A stretch of 64,000 nucleotides of DNA from Halieaceae bacterium UBA5044. GTDB lineage: Bacteria; Pseudomonadota; Gammaproteobacteria; Pseudomonadales; Halieaceae. The stretch spans positions 62,001 to 126,000 of the forward strand of contig DIBU01000011.1 in assembly GCA_002416125.1 (NCBI GenBank). Direction: 5' to 3'. The position numbers and the translations under genes were made by a program. The notes under the pieces were generated by a model. That model saw only the letters and a list, made by a program, of their open reading frames with translations, made no database searches and had not been told where the DNA came from. Position 1 is the first letter of the stretch; each line of letters starts with the position of its first letter. Below are positions 52,539 to 60,975 of this stretch, in pieces.

Positions 52539-53801
52539 ATGTTTGACCAGCGCATGACCATCGAGGGGTTTGACGACGAGATCTTTGCTGCCATCAAGGA
52601 GGAAGAGCGTCGCCAGGAAGAGCATATCGAGCTCATTGCCTCGGAAAACTACACCAGCCCGCGCGTGATGCAGGCCCAGGGCACCGTGCTCACCAACAAG
52701 TACGCAGAGGGTTATCCAGGCAAGCGCTACTACGGTGGCTGCGAGTACGTCGACAAGGCCGAGCAGCTGGCGATTGACCGCGCCAAGGCCCTGTTCGGGG
52801 CGGACTATGCCAATGTGCAGCCGCACTCTGGCTCCCAGGCCAACTCCGCGGTCTACCAGGCCCTGTGCCAGGCTGGCGACACGGTACTGGGCATGAGCCT
52901 CGCCGACGGCGGGCACCTGACACACGGTGCCAAGCCCAATTTCTCCGGCAAGATGTACAACGCGGTGCAGTACGGCCTCAAGGCGAGCACCGGCGAGGTG
53001 GACTATGACCAGGTTGAGGCGCTGGCGCTGGAGCACAAGCCAAAGATGATCGTGGCCGGTTTCTCCGCCTATTCCCGTGTCATGGACTGGGCATGGTTTC
53101 GGGAGATAGCCGACAAGGTGGGCGCCTACCTGCTGGTGGACATGGCACACGTCGCTGGCCTGGTGGCCGCCGGGGTTTACCCCAACCCGGTTCCTCATGC
53201 CGATGTGGTCACCTCCACGACCCACAAAACCCTGCGCGGTCCGCGCGGTGGCATCATTCTGGCGCGCGCCAATGAAGAGCTGGAGAAGAAGTTCCAGTCC
53301 GCCGTCTTCCCCGGCGGCCAGGGCGGCCCGCTGATGCACGTGATTGCGGCCAAGGCCGTCAGTTTCAAAGAGGCCCAGAGCCCCGAGTTTGTCGCCTACC
53401 AGAAGCAGGTTGTGGCCAACGCCCGGGCGATGGCGAAGACCTTCATCGATCGCGGTATCAATATCGTTTCCGGGGGCACCGACAACCACCTGATGCTGGT
53501 GGACCTCATCGGCAAGCCCTACACGGGCAAGGATGCCGATGAGGCCCTGGGCAACGCGAACATCACGGTGAACAAGAACGCGGTACCCAACGATCCGCGG
53601 TCACCGTTCATCACCTCCGGCCTGCGCGTGGGCACGCCGGCCATCACTACCCGCGGCTTCAAGGAGGCGGAAACTGTGCAGCTGGCCGGTTGGATGTGCG
53701 ATGTGCTGGAGGCGCTGGAGCAGGGTTCCGCGGATGCGGCGATTGCCGAGGTGAAGGCCAAGGTGCTGGACATCTGTGCGCGGTTTCCTGTGTATCGGTG
53801 A
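52539..53801 (+). CDS. glyA: Serine hydroxymethyltransferase
   Basis: A 420-residue PLP enzyme interconverting serine and glycine with tetrahydrofolate. Motifs: EEERRQEEHIELIASENYTS, NKYAEGYPGKRYYGG, the PLP lysine in VVTSTTHKTLRGPRGG near residue 230, and SGLRVGTPAITTRGF. The ATG at 52539 is preceded by AGGGGA. A clear terminator follows. Confidence 0.97.
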   Translation: MFDQRMTIEGFDDEIFAAIKEEERRQEEHIELIASENYTSPRVMQAQGTVLTNKYAEGYPGKRYYGGCEYVDKAEQLAIDRAKALFGADYANVQPHSGSQANSAVYQALCQAGDTVLGMSLADGGHLTHGAKPNFSGKMYNAVQYGLKASTGEVDYDQVEALALEHKPKMIVAGFSAYSRVMDWAWFREIADKVGAYLLVDMAHVAGLVAAGVYPNPVPHADVVTSTTHKTLRGPRGGIILARANEELEKKFQSAVFPGGQGGPLMHVIAAKAVSFKEAQSPEFVAYQKQVVANARAMAKTFIDRGINIVSGGTDNHLMLVDLIGKPYTGKDADEALGNANITVNKNAVPNDPRSPFITSGLRVGTPAITTRGFKEAETVQLAGWMCDVLEALEQGSADAAIAEVKAKVLDICARFPVYR

Positions 53802-53822
53802 ATTGGGTGGCTGATTCACAAG

Positions 53823-53850
53823 AAAGGGGGGGCTTTGGCTCCCCTTTTTT
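53823..53850 (+). terminator. Rho-independent terminator of glyA
   Basis: A stem aaagggg/ccccttt around a short G/T-rich loop is followed by six T, 22 bases after the glyA stop. Confidence 0.85.
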
Positions 53851-53893
53851 GTGGGCTGTGCTGGGCTGCGTTGGTGTTGGGACTTCGTAGCGC

Positions 53894-54080
53894 GGCCCGA
53901 TGCGGTGCACGGGTGGGCGAACGGCCACTGTCTCGCGATCACCTCCGGGCCGCTGCGCAACTCGACCATTTTTGCTGTGCAAAATTGGGACTCGAACAGT
54001 GCTCGCGGACTACCCCCTACGGTGATCGCGAGCCAAAGCTGTGGCCTGATTTTTCGCCCACCCGTGCACCGCATCGGGCC
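53894..54080 (+). repeat. Nested inverted-repeat element, copy A
   Basis: The outer 28-bp arms 53894-53921 and 54053-54080 are perfectly complementary. Inside them, GGCCAC (53923) pairs with GTGGCC (54041); then a 12-bp inner arm ctcgcgatcacc (53932-53943) pairs with ggtgatcgcgag (54021-54032). The apical core (53944-54020) carries atttttgctgtgcaaaat, a hairpin, followed by tgggactcgaacagtgctcg. Copy B (54278-54470), in the opposite orientation, has nearly the same core but different arms. The whole could fold as one long RNA or ssDNA hairpin. No convincing ORF. Function unknown. Confidence 0.85.
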
Positions 54081-54277
54081 TGAAGACGGAGCCTGCGAAA
54101 GGAATTGGGGATATAGCAGGCGGCAAGTCCGGAACGCGTCGGGTCAACGCCGCAACATTCAGAATAAGCGACACGGTTTAGCTTAATCCGCCTCAACCCG
54201 GGGAGCGTGTCAACTCGGCCACCTCTGGGCAATCCCCACTGTGCGAGCCGGTCGCCTCTGAGAAATACGCACGGTAC
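54081..54277. other. Spacer between repeat elements A and B, no gene seen
   Basis: A 197-base stretch with stop codons in all useful frames. It holds short palindromic pieces (gcggc/gccgc around 54125-54150, gggga/tcccc around 54200-54235) but no promoter, terminator or coding pattern I can defend. The part near 54259 (tgagaaatacgcacgg) recalls the ends of some IS110-like elements, but there is no transposase and the similarity is too short to use. Confidence 0.3.
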
Positions 54278-54470
54278 GCGGGACAACGTGGGGGATCGCG
54301 GCGAGAACAATCAGGCCACAGCTTTCGTTTTCCATCATCGGAGGGGGCTTTGCGGCGAGCACTGTTCGAGTCCCAATTTTTGCGCAGCAAAAATGGTCGA
54401 GTTGCGCAGCCGCCCGGAGATGATGGAAAACGAGTGGCCGTTCTCGCCGCGATCCCCCGCGTTGTCCCGC
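54278..54470 (-). repeat. Nested inverted-repeat element, copy B (inverted relative to copy A)
   Basis: The outer 31-bp arms 54278-54308 and 54440-54470 are complementary with one mismatch. On the minus strand the order is: outer arm, GGCCACT, inner arm cgttttccatcatc, conserved core, inner arm gatgatggaaaacg, then aaagctgtggcctgatt and the outer arm. The core and the short flanking blocks match copy A almost base for base (for example gctgcgcaactcgacc and gactcgaacagtgctcg), while inner and outer arms share no sequence with those of copy A yet pair perfectly or nearly so with each other. The core hairpin here is ATTTTTGC-tgc-GCAAAAAT. Confidence 0.85.
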
Positions 54471-54514
54471 CGCTACGAAGCTCCACACGCGCCAGCCCGC
54501 CAGCCCGCCAGCTG

Positions 54515-56416
54515 TTACCACGCAATCCCGTAGTCATCCCCGTAGTCCGACGCGCCACCTTGCATCACTCCATGCTCGTGATCGAACCAGATCGCCGTGG
54601 TCGGGTTGTAGGTGCGCTCCACCACCTCCACGTCGTACCCCATGCGTTCCAGCTCGGCGCGCGTGAACGGTGATACAAGCGGTGTGACCTGCAGCCGCCC
54701 AGGTTCGGACTGGTGCGCGCCGAATGAGCTCTGCATCTGGTAGCTGAGGATATTGTGCGCCTCCGCCGCCTGTTGCACGTTCATGTCGAACTCCACCATG
54801 TTGAGGAAAAACTGCAGCAGGTTCTGGTCCTGGGTGTCGCCGCCCTGCACGGAGAAGGCCATGAGCGGCTTGCCGTCACGCAGCGCCAGCGACGGTGTGA
54901 GCGTCACCCGTGGACGCTGGCCAGGTTGCACGACATTGTAGGGGTTCAGGGCCTCGTCCAGCACGAAGCTCTGCATACGCTGGCTCAGGCCAACGCCGGT
55001 GTTGCCGGCAATGAACGCCGGAATCCAGCCGCCGGAGGGGGTCACGGAAATCACCCAGCCCTCTGCGTCCGCCGCCTGTATCGATGTGGTGCCGGCGAGG
55101 AAGGCCTCGTCCGCCGTCATGCGGCTGGCCTGCTGGAAGCTCTCGGCGCCAGCCGCGTCGGCGGCAGGCGGTATTGGCGTCCATTGCTGGCGCAGTGATT
55201 CGAAGGGGTTCTTGCCGCGCTGGAACCGGTAGGGGTCACCCGGTTTCAGGTCCGTGAGGTTGTGGTCTGGGGGCATCAGTTTGCGCCGCTCTTCGGCGTA
55301 GCGCTTGGAGAGCAGCCCCTCAACCGGTTCCTCAGGGGGCAGGTAGGGATCGCCGTAGTAGAAGTCACGGTCGGCGAAGGCCAGGTTCATGGCCTGGTAG
55401 AGCGTGTGGATGTAGCGTGTGCTGTTGTAGCCCATGGCCTTGAGGTCGAAGCCCTCGAGCAGGTTCAGGGCCTGCAGCATGGCCGGTCCCTGGGTCCAGG
55501 TGGTGAGTTTGTAGACATCGATGCCGCGGTAATTGACGCTCACGGGTTCTTCCAGAATCACCTCCCACTCGGCGAGGTCATCCGCGGTGATCAGCCCGCC
55601 GGCGGCGCGGTTGCTGCGCACGATTTCGGCCGCGATGTCACCGCGGTAAAAGCGTTCGTAGGCAGCCATGATGGCCGCCTTGCGGTCGGCGCCCGCGGCC
55701 AGTGCAGCGGCCTCCGTATCCACCAGTTTCTGCAGCGTGGCGAGCAGATCGGCCTGCCGGAATATCTCGCCGGGCGCCGGTGCCGCGCGCTGTTCCGGGC
55801 TGTCGCTGTCGTAGTGGGGCAGGAATACCCGCTGCGAGTCGGGCCACTGCTGCAGGATGTCGCGGCGGCTCTCGATGAAGCGTGCCTGGGTGGCCTCAAT
55901 CGGATATCCCCGGGCCATCTCCATGGCGGGGGCCAGCACCTCGGCGAGGCTCAGCCGGCCGAACTCCGCCAGCATGACCATCAGGCCACCCGGCGTGCCC
56001 GGGGTCACCGCCGCCAGCGGCCCATATTCGGGGGGGTAGAGCATGCCCTGGTTGCGAAAGAACTCGGGCGTTGCGCCGGTGGGTGCAACACCCAGGGCGT
56101 TCAGGCCGATGACCTTGCCGGTATTCGGGTTGTAAATCAGCGCCTGGGTTTCCCCACCCCAGCCGAGCACGTCCCACAGGGTCGCGGTGACCGCCAGCAT
56201 TGCAGCGGCCGCGTCAATGGCATTGCCGCCCTGCTGGAACATCATGGCGCCGGCGGTAGCGCCCTGTGGCTTGCCGGTCAGCGCCACCCAGTGTTTGCCG
56301 AGGAGTACGGGGCGCGCCGTCTTCTGTGCCAACACGGCGGTGGGCCAGGCCATGCAGCAGGCCAGCGTGAGCGCCAGGGCGCGGTGGAAAAGGCATTTCT
56401 GCAGGCTCTGGGGCAT
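54515..56416 (-). CDS. Gamma-glutamyltransferase family protein
   Basis: A 633-residue Ntn-hydrolase precursor. I start it at the ATG at 56416, six bases after GAGGAG; an ATG at 56422 is too close. A signal peptide (about residues 5-30, ending AVLAQ) exports it. GGNAIDAAAAMLAVTATLWDV is the family start; the catalytic threonine follows self-cleavage before TTSIQAADAEGWVISVTPSGG near residue 445. The usual PPPSSGG and SPGGS segments are replaced by TWTQGPAML and SVQGGDTQDQN, as in a divergent GGT subfamily. It would hydrolyse or transfer gamma-glutamyl groups in the periplasm; the true substrate is uncertain. Confidence 0.85.
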   Translation of the reverse strand: MPQSLQKCLFHRALALTLACCMAWPTAVLAQKTARPVLLGKHWVALTGKPQGATAGAMMFQQGGNAIDAAAAMLAVTATLWDVLGWGGETQALIYNPNTGKVIGLNALGVAPTGATPEFFRNQGMLYPPEYGPLAAVTPGTPGGLMVMLAEFGRLSLAEVLAPAMEMARGYPIEATQARFIESRRDILQQWPDSQRVFLPHYDSDSPEQRAAPAPGEIFRQADLLATLQKLVDTEAAALAAGADRKAAIMAAYERFYRGDIAAEIVRSNRAAGGLITADDLAEWEVILEEPVSVNYRGIDVYKLTTWTQGPAMLQALNLLEGFDLKAMGYNSTRYIHTLYQAMNLAFADRDFYYGDPYLPPEEPVEGLLSKRYAEERRKLMPPDHNLTDLKPGDPYRFQRGKNPFESLRQQWTPIPPAADAAGAESFQQASRMTADEAFLAGTTSIQAADAEGWVISVTPSGGWIPAFIAGNTGVGLSQRMQSFVLDEALNPYNVVQPGQRPRVTLTPSLALRDGKPLMAFSVQGGDTQDQNLLQFFLNMVEFDMNVQQAAEAHNILSYQMQSSFGAHQSEPGRLQVTPLVSPFTRAELERMGYDVEVVERTYNPTTAIWFDHEHGVMQGGASDYGDDYGIAW

Positions 56417-56546
56417 GAGCATCTCCTCTGGTGGACTCCGGAGGATAGCAAAGTTGTGATGGTAGCCCCAATGGCGCTTCCGTTGCCGCGCTAGTCAGAG
56501 CCAAAATGTGTTAGTCTTCAGGCACTTGTACTGAAGGTGAGAGCCA

Positions 56547-57023
56547 ATGCACTGCCCGTTCTGCGCTGCTGATGATACCAAGGTGATCGACTCGCGGCTG
56601 GTCGCTGGTGGCGACCAGATACGGCGCCGTCGCGAGTGCCTGAGCTGCCACGAGCGCTTCACCACCTACGAGGTAGCGGAGCTCGTCATGCCGCGGGTGA
56701 TCAAGCATAACGGCAACCGCGAGCCCTTTGATGAGGCCAAGCTGCGCGTTGGCTTCCAGCGCTCACTGGAGAAGCGACCGGTGCCGGTGGAAGAGGTCGA
56801 GGCGGCGATCAACCATATCAAGCACGCCCTGCGCGCGACCGGCGAGCGCGAGGTGGGCTCCCGGGTGGTGGGCGAGCTGGTGATGGAGCATCTCAAACAG
56901 CTGGATCAGGTCGCTTACGTGCGTTTCGCCTCGGTCTACCGGAAGTTCCAGGACATCGCCGAGTTTCGCGATGCCATTGAACTGCTGGAGTCCGAGCCGC
57001 GGCCGGAGCGCGGCAGCGCCTGA
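56547..57023 (+). CDS. nrdR: Transcriptional repressor NrdR
   Basis: A 158-residue repressor of ribonucleotide reductase genes. N-terminal zinc ribbon with CPFC and CLSCHERFTTYE, followed by the ATP-cone (VIKHNGNREPFDEAKLRVGFQRSLEKRPV) that senses dATP/ATP. It heads the nrdR-ribD-ribE-ribBA-ribH-nusB run, as in most gammaproteobacteria. Confidence 0.96.
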   Translation: MHCPFCAADDTKVIDSRLVAGGDQIRRRRECLSCHERFTTYEVAELVMPRVIKHNGNREPFDEAKLRVGFQRSLEKRPVPVEEVEAAINHIKHALRATGEREVGSRVVGELVMEHLKQLDQVAYVRFASVYRKFQDIAEFRDAIELLESEPRPERGSA

Positions 57024-57041
57024 GTGGCGCGGCCGGACGTC

Positions 57042-58160
57042 ATGCCTGACCCGGTCTTTGATACCCGGATGATGGCGCGAGCCCTGCAGCTTGCCCGGGA
57101 AGGCCGTTATTCCGCCATGCCCAACCCCCATGTGGGCTGCGTGCTGGTGCGCGACGGCCAGGTGATTGGTGAGGGCTTCACCCAGCCTGCCGGCGGCAAC
57201 CACGCGGAAATTGAAGCACTGGCGATGGCCGGCAACGCGCGCGGCGCCACGGCCTACGTGACGCTGGAGCCCTGCAGCCACCAGGGCAAAACCGGGCCCT
57301 GCGCCGACGCCCTGCTGGCGGCCGGTGTGGTGCGGGTGGTGGCGGCAATGCAGGACCCGAATCCGCAGGTGGCCGGTGAGGGTCTCGCCCGTTTGCGCGC
57401 CGCGGGTGTGGCGGTGGAATGCGGTGTGTTACAGGCCGAGGCTGAAGCGGTGATTCCAGGATTTATCGCCCGTATGCGGCGTGGCCGCGGACGGGTTCGG
57501 GCCAAGCTGGCCATGTCGCTGGATGGCCGCACGGCCATGGCCTCCGGCGCAAGCCAATGGATCACCGGTGCGCCGGCCCGGCGTGACGTACAGCGCCTGC
57601 GGGCCATGAGCTGCGCCGTGGTGACGGGGGCCGGTACCGTGCTCTCCGACGATTGTGCCCTGACTGTGCGCGCGGAGGAACTGGGTTTACCGGACGCCAC
57701 CGCCGCGCGCGCCAGCGCTCGTCAGCCCCTGCGCGTCGTGCTGGATTCACAGCAGCGTGCCCCGGTGACGGCGCGTGTGTTCAGTGCCGAGGCGCCCACA
57801 CTCTGGTGCCACGACGCGGCCCGCGGGCCCGTCAGGCCTGCGCCCTCCGCAGGCACCGAATTGCTGGCGTTGCCCTGTCTGGCCCACGGTCTTGACCTGC
57901 AGGCGCTGTTTGCCGAACTCAACAGGCGGCAGTGCAACGAAATTCTGGTAGAATCCGGCCCCCGCCTGGCGGGTGCACTGTTGCAATTGGGCCTGTTGGA
58001 CGAACTGATCGTATACATGGCACCAACCCTGATGGGGAGCGCAGCGCGACCGCTGCTGGAGTTGCCACTGGAGCACATGGCGGACAAGGTGCCCCTGCTC
58101 CTGCGCGATGTGCGGCAGGTGGGCCAGGACTGGCGATTTACCGCCGTTCCCGCGAGCTGA
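57042..58160 (+). CDS. ribD: Bifunctional riboflavin deaminase-reductase RibD
   Basis: About 372 residues from the ATG at 57042 (GTG at 57024, directly after the nrdR stop, would add six). The N-terminal deaminase has GNHAEIEALAMAG and the zinc cysteines in LEPCSHQGKTGPCADALL; the C-terminal reductase begins RVRAKLAMSLDGRTAMASG and includes ILVESGPRLAGALLQ. It carries out two consecutive steps from the GTP cyclohydrolase II product toward 5-amino-6-ribitylaminouracil. Confidence 0.95.
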   Translation: MPDPVFDTRMMARALQLAREGRYSAMPNPHVGCVLVRDGQVIGEGFTQPAGGNHAEIEALAMAGNARGATAYVTLEPCSHQGKTGPCADALLAAGVVRVVAAMQDPNPQVAGEGLARLRAAGVAVECGVLQAEAEAVIPGFIARMRRGRGRVRAKLAMSLDGRTAMASGASQWITGAPARRDVQRLRAMSCAVVTGAGTVLSDDCALTVRAEELGLPDATAARASARQPLRVVLDSQQRAPVTARVFSAEAPTLWCHDAARGPVRPAPSAGTELLALPCLAHGLDLQALFAELNRRQCNEILVESGPRLAGALLQLGLLDELIVYMAPTLMGSAARPLLELPLEHMADKVPLLLRDVRQVGQDWRFTAVPAS

Positions 58161-58207
58161 GCGTTGGCCCCGACGCCGGACTCGCGTCAAACGACACAGG
58201 ACAGACT

Positions 58208-58873
58208 ATGTTCACAGGAATCATCCAGGCCGTGGGCTCCATCGCCGCCCTGCAGCCCGCCGGGGGCGACCTGCGCCTGCGGGTACACACCGGCAAGCTG
58301 GATCTGGCCGATGTGCAGCTCGGCGACAGTATCGCCACGAATGGCGTCTGTCTCACAGTGACTGAATTGCCCGGTGACGGCTATTGGGCAGACGTGTCCC
58401 GCGAAACCCTGGACTTCACCACGCTTGGCGGCTTGCAGCCGGGCAGCCGGGTCAACCTGGAAAAGGCCCTTACGCCGGCCAGCCGCCTGGGTGGCCATAT
58501 CGTCAGCGGCCACATCGACGGCGTTGGTGAGGTAGTCAGCGCGGTGGAAGACGGCCGTTCCTGGCGCTACGTGATGCGCGCGCCGGACGGCCTTGCAAAG
58601 TACATCGCCCACAAAGGCAGCATTTGCGTGGACGGTACCAGCCTTACCGTCAATGCCGTGCGCGGTGCGGAATTTGACCTCAACATCATTCCCCAGACCC
58701 GTGCGGAAACCGTGTTTGCCGAGTACCGCCCGGGTAGCCGGGTGAATCTGGAGGTGGACGTGATTGCGCGTTACCTGGAGCGCCTGGTGCTGGGGGATGC
58801 GGCCGCCGTACCGCAGCACGAGGCGGGTATCTCCCTCGCGACCCTGGCCGATAATGGCTACCTGCGCGGTTAG
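58208..58873 (+). CDS. ribE: Riboflavin synthase
   Basis: A 221-residue enzyme, starting with the diagnostic MFTGIIQAVGS. Two lumazine-binding barrel repeats are visible: the first with GDSIATNGVCLTVTEL, the second with HKGSICVDGTSLTVNAV. It converts two 6,7-dimethyl-8-ribityllumazine molecules to riboflavin plus a pyrimidine recycled to RibH. Confidence 0.95.
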   Translation: MFTGIIQAVGSIAALQPAGGDLRLRVHTGKLDLADVQLGDSIATNGVCLTVTELPGDGYWADVSRETLDFTTLGGLQPGSRVNLEKALTPASRLGGHIVSGHIDGVGEVVSAVEDGRSWRYVMRAPDGLAKYIAHKGSICVDGTSLTVNAVRGAEFDLNIIPQTRAETVFAEYRPGSRVNLEVDVIARYLERLVLGDAAAVPQHEAGISLATLADNGYLRG

Positions 58874-58904
58874 GCGCGCACTGTCCCAGAAGGATTGCAA
58901 AGGC

Positions 58905-60008
58905 ATGCAGACAAACAGCGTAGACGAATTGATCAGTGACATCCGCCAGGGCCGCATGGTGGTGCTGATGGATGACGATGACGACAGCAACAACGAAGGC
59001 GTGGTGATGGTGGCGGCCGATCATGTCAGCGCGGCGCATATCAATTTCATGGCCCGACAGGCGCGCGGACTGGTGTGCCTGGCGCTGACCGAGGAGCGTT
59101 GCCGCCAGCTCGACCTGCCGCCCATGGTGCCCGCCGCCCACGGGGAAAAATCCAACTTCACCCTGTCCATTGAGGCCGCTGAAGGCATCGATACCGGCAT
59201 CTCGGCGGCAGATCGCGCCCGCACCGTGCAGGCGGCCGTCGCCCCCCAGGCGGTGCCTTCCGATATCGTCCAGCCGGGGCATATCTTTCCCCTCACGGCG
59301 CTGCCGGGCGGTGTGCTGACGCGGGCCGGCCATACCGAGGCGGCCAGCGACTATGCGGCGCTGGCGGGCCTGCTGCCAGCGGCGGTGATCGCTGACATCC
59401 TGACGCCGGAAGGGCTGCTGGCAGATGGCCCGGCACTGGTCGAGTTTGCGCGCAGCCACGGGCTGAAAATAGGCACGATTGCCGATCTGATTCACTTCCG
59501 CATGGTCAATGAACGCACCATTGAGCGCGTACGCGAAGGAGACATCGACACCGCCTGGGGTCGTTTTCGCCTGCTGGCCTACCGCGACAACACCGCCGGC
59601 GATCTGCATCTGGCGCTGACCTGCGGCGAGATCACGGCTGAGGAGCCCACGCTGGTGCGGGTGCACGTGGCTTCGACCCTGCGCGACATGGTGGCCAGCC
59701 GCATTGACGGGCGCGCCTCCTGGCAGTTCGGTGCCTGCATGCAGCGCGTGGCCGAAGCGGGTCGCGGGGTGATTGTGCTGCTGGCCGGCGATGAGAGCAG
59801 TGAGCAACTGCTGGACAGTATCGATATGGCGCTGGGCAGGGCGCCTTCCAGCGCGCGTGCCCTGCCGGACACCTACACCAAGGTAGGCCTGGGTTCCCAG
59901 ATCCTGAAGGACCTGGGCGTGGGAAAAATCCACCTCATGGGCGCACCCATCAAGTACAATGCCATTTCGGGTTTTGACCTGGAAGTGCTCGAATACCTGG
60001 CACCCTAG
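58905..60008 (+). CDS. ribBA: RibBA-like protein with atypical DHBP-synthase loop and degenerate RibA half
   Basis: A 367-residue two-domain protein. Residues 1-200 have the DHBP synthase (RibB) fold (HINFMARQARGLVCLALTEERC; TGISAADRARTVQAAV; GHIFPLTALPGGVLTRAGHTEAASDY), but the acidic loop that reads DDEDRENEGD in E. coli RibB is DDDDDSNNEGV here (residues 23-33): the metal-ligand glutamate is Asn29, and the conserved Arg and final Asp are Ser28 and Val33. The C-terminal half resembles GTP cyclohydrolase II but lacks its zinc cysteines. Either a divergent enzyme or one kept for structure or regulation; an intact ribA lies at 63297. Confidence 0.85.
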   Translation: MQTNSVDELISDIRQGRMVVLMDDDDDSNNEGVVMVAADHVSAAHINFMARQARGLVCLALTEERCRQLDLPPMVPAAHGEKSNFTLSIEAAEGIDTGISAADRARTVQAAVAPQAVPSDIVQPGHIFPLTALPGGVLTRAGHTEAASDYAALAGLLPAAVIADILTPEGLLADGPALVEFARSHGLKIGTIADLIHFRMVNERTIERVREGDIDTAWGRFRLLAYRDNTAGDLHLALTCGEITAEEPTLVRVHVASTLRDMVASRIDGRASWQFGACMQRVAEAGRGVIVLLAGDESSEQLLDSIDMALGRAPSSARALPDTYTKVGLGSQILKDLGVGKIHLMGAPIKYNAISGFDLEVLEYLAP

Positions 60009-60037
60009 CGCCGGGCACACACGAACAAGGAATTCGC

Positions 60038-60514
60038 ATGACAAACATCAAGACGATTGAAGGGGATTTCACGGGGGCCAGCGGTCAGTACGCACTGGTG
60101 GTGGGCCGCTGGAACAGTTTTGTGGTCGAACACCTGCTGGAGGGTGCAATCGACGCCCTGCGTCGACACGGCGTGAAGGATGAGCAGATGACCGTAGTGC
60201 GGGCGCCGGGTGCCTTCGAGATACCGCTGGTCTGCCAGCGCGTGGCAAAACAGGGCGGTTTCGACGCGATCGTCGCGCTGGGTGCCGTGATTCGCGGCGG
60301 CACGCCGCACTTCGACTACGTGGCCGGTGAATGCACCAAGGGCATCGCCCAGGTGAGCCTGGAGCACGGCATTCCGATCTCATTCGGCGTACTCACCGTG
60401 GACTCCATCGAGCAGGCGGTGGAGCGCTCTGGCACCAAGGCCGGTAACAAAGGCGCCGAAGCGGCGCTGTCAGCGCTGGAAATGGTCAGCCTGCTGGGCC
60501 GGATCGGGAGCTGA
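60038..60514 (+). CDS. ribH: 6,7-dimethyl-8-ribityllumazine synthase
   Basis: A 158-residue enzyme condensing the ribityl-pyrimidine with 3,4-dihydroxy-2-butanone 4-phosphate. Motifs include VVGRWNSFVVEHLLEGAIDAL, VRAPGAFEIPLVCQ and GAVIRGGTPHFDYVAGE with the catalytic histidine near residue 90. It lies between ribBA and nusB. Confidence 0.96.
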   Translation: MTNIKTIEGDFTGASGQYALVVGRWNSFVVEHLLEGAIDALRRHGVKDEQMTVVRAPGAFEIPLVCQRVAKQGGFDAIVALGAVIRGGTPHFDYVAGECTKGIAQVSLEHGIPISFGVLTVDSIEQAVERSGTKAGNKGAEAALSALEMVSLLGRIGS

Positions 60515-60522
60515 CCGCTACC

Positions 60523-60975
60523 GTGACCAAACAAGCCCGCAATACCCTGGCGGCCGAGCGCCACAAGGCGCGGCACTACGCCATGCAGGCGCTGTACCAG
60601 TGGCACATGGCGGAGGCGCCGATTAACCAGATCGAAGCCGAGTTCCGCACGGATTACGACTTCAATCATGTCGACATCGAGTACTTTCAGGCGTTGCTGC
60701 ACGGGGTGCCGGGCTGCGTGGACGAACTCGAGGCGGTGCTGGCGCCCCTGCTGGACCGCAAACTCGACGAGCTGGACCCGATTGAGCGCAGCCTGTTGCG
60801 CATGGGTGTCTTCGAGCTGCAGCAGCGCATTGATGTGCCATGGAAAGTGGTCATCAACGAAGCTGTCTCCCTGGCCAAGAAATTCGGTGCAACGGACAGC
60901 CACAAGTACATCAACGGTGTACTGGACAAGGCGGCTCGCCAGCTGCGCAAGGCCGAAACCGACGCCAGCGCCTGA
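60523..60975 (+). CDS. nusB: Transcription antitermination factor NusB
   Basis: A 150-residue all-helical protein with HKARHYAMQALYQWHMAEAP at the start and FELQQRIDVPWKVVINEAVSLAKKFGATDSHKYINGVLDK at the end. It binds boxA RNA with S10 in rRNA antitermination. The start is GTG at 60523, 8 bases after ribH. Its stop overlaps the thiL start by one base (TGATG). Confidence 0.96.
   Translation: MTKQARNTLAAERHKARHYAMQALYQWHMAEAPINQIEAEFRTDYDFNHVDIEYFQALLHGVPGCVDELEAVLAPLLDRKLDELDPIERSLLRMGVFELQQRIDVPWKVVINEAVSLAKKFGATDSHKYINGVLDKAARQLRKAETDASA

Noticed and set aside
54200..54277. IS110-like element end between the two repeat elements
   Set aside because: The resemblance is limited to a short stretch; no transposase or matching second end is visible.
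53894..54470. Elements A and B as integron attC sites or CRISPR repeats
   Set aside because: They lack the RYYYAAC/GTTRRRY core sites, no integrase is present, and there are no regularly spaced direct repeats.
57024..58910. FMN riboswitch upstream of ribD, ribE or ribBA
   Set aside because: The gaps between these genes are short (about 30-50 bases) and contain none of the conserved RFN stems.
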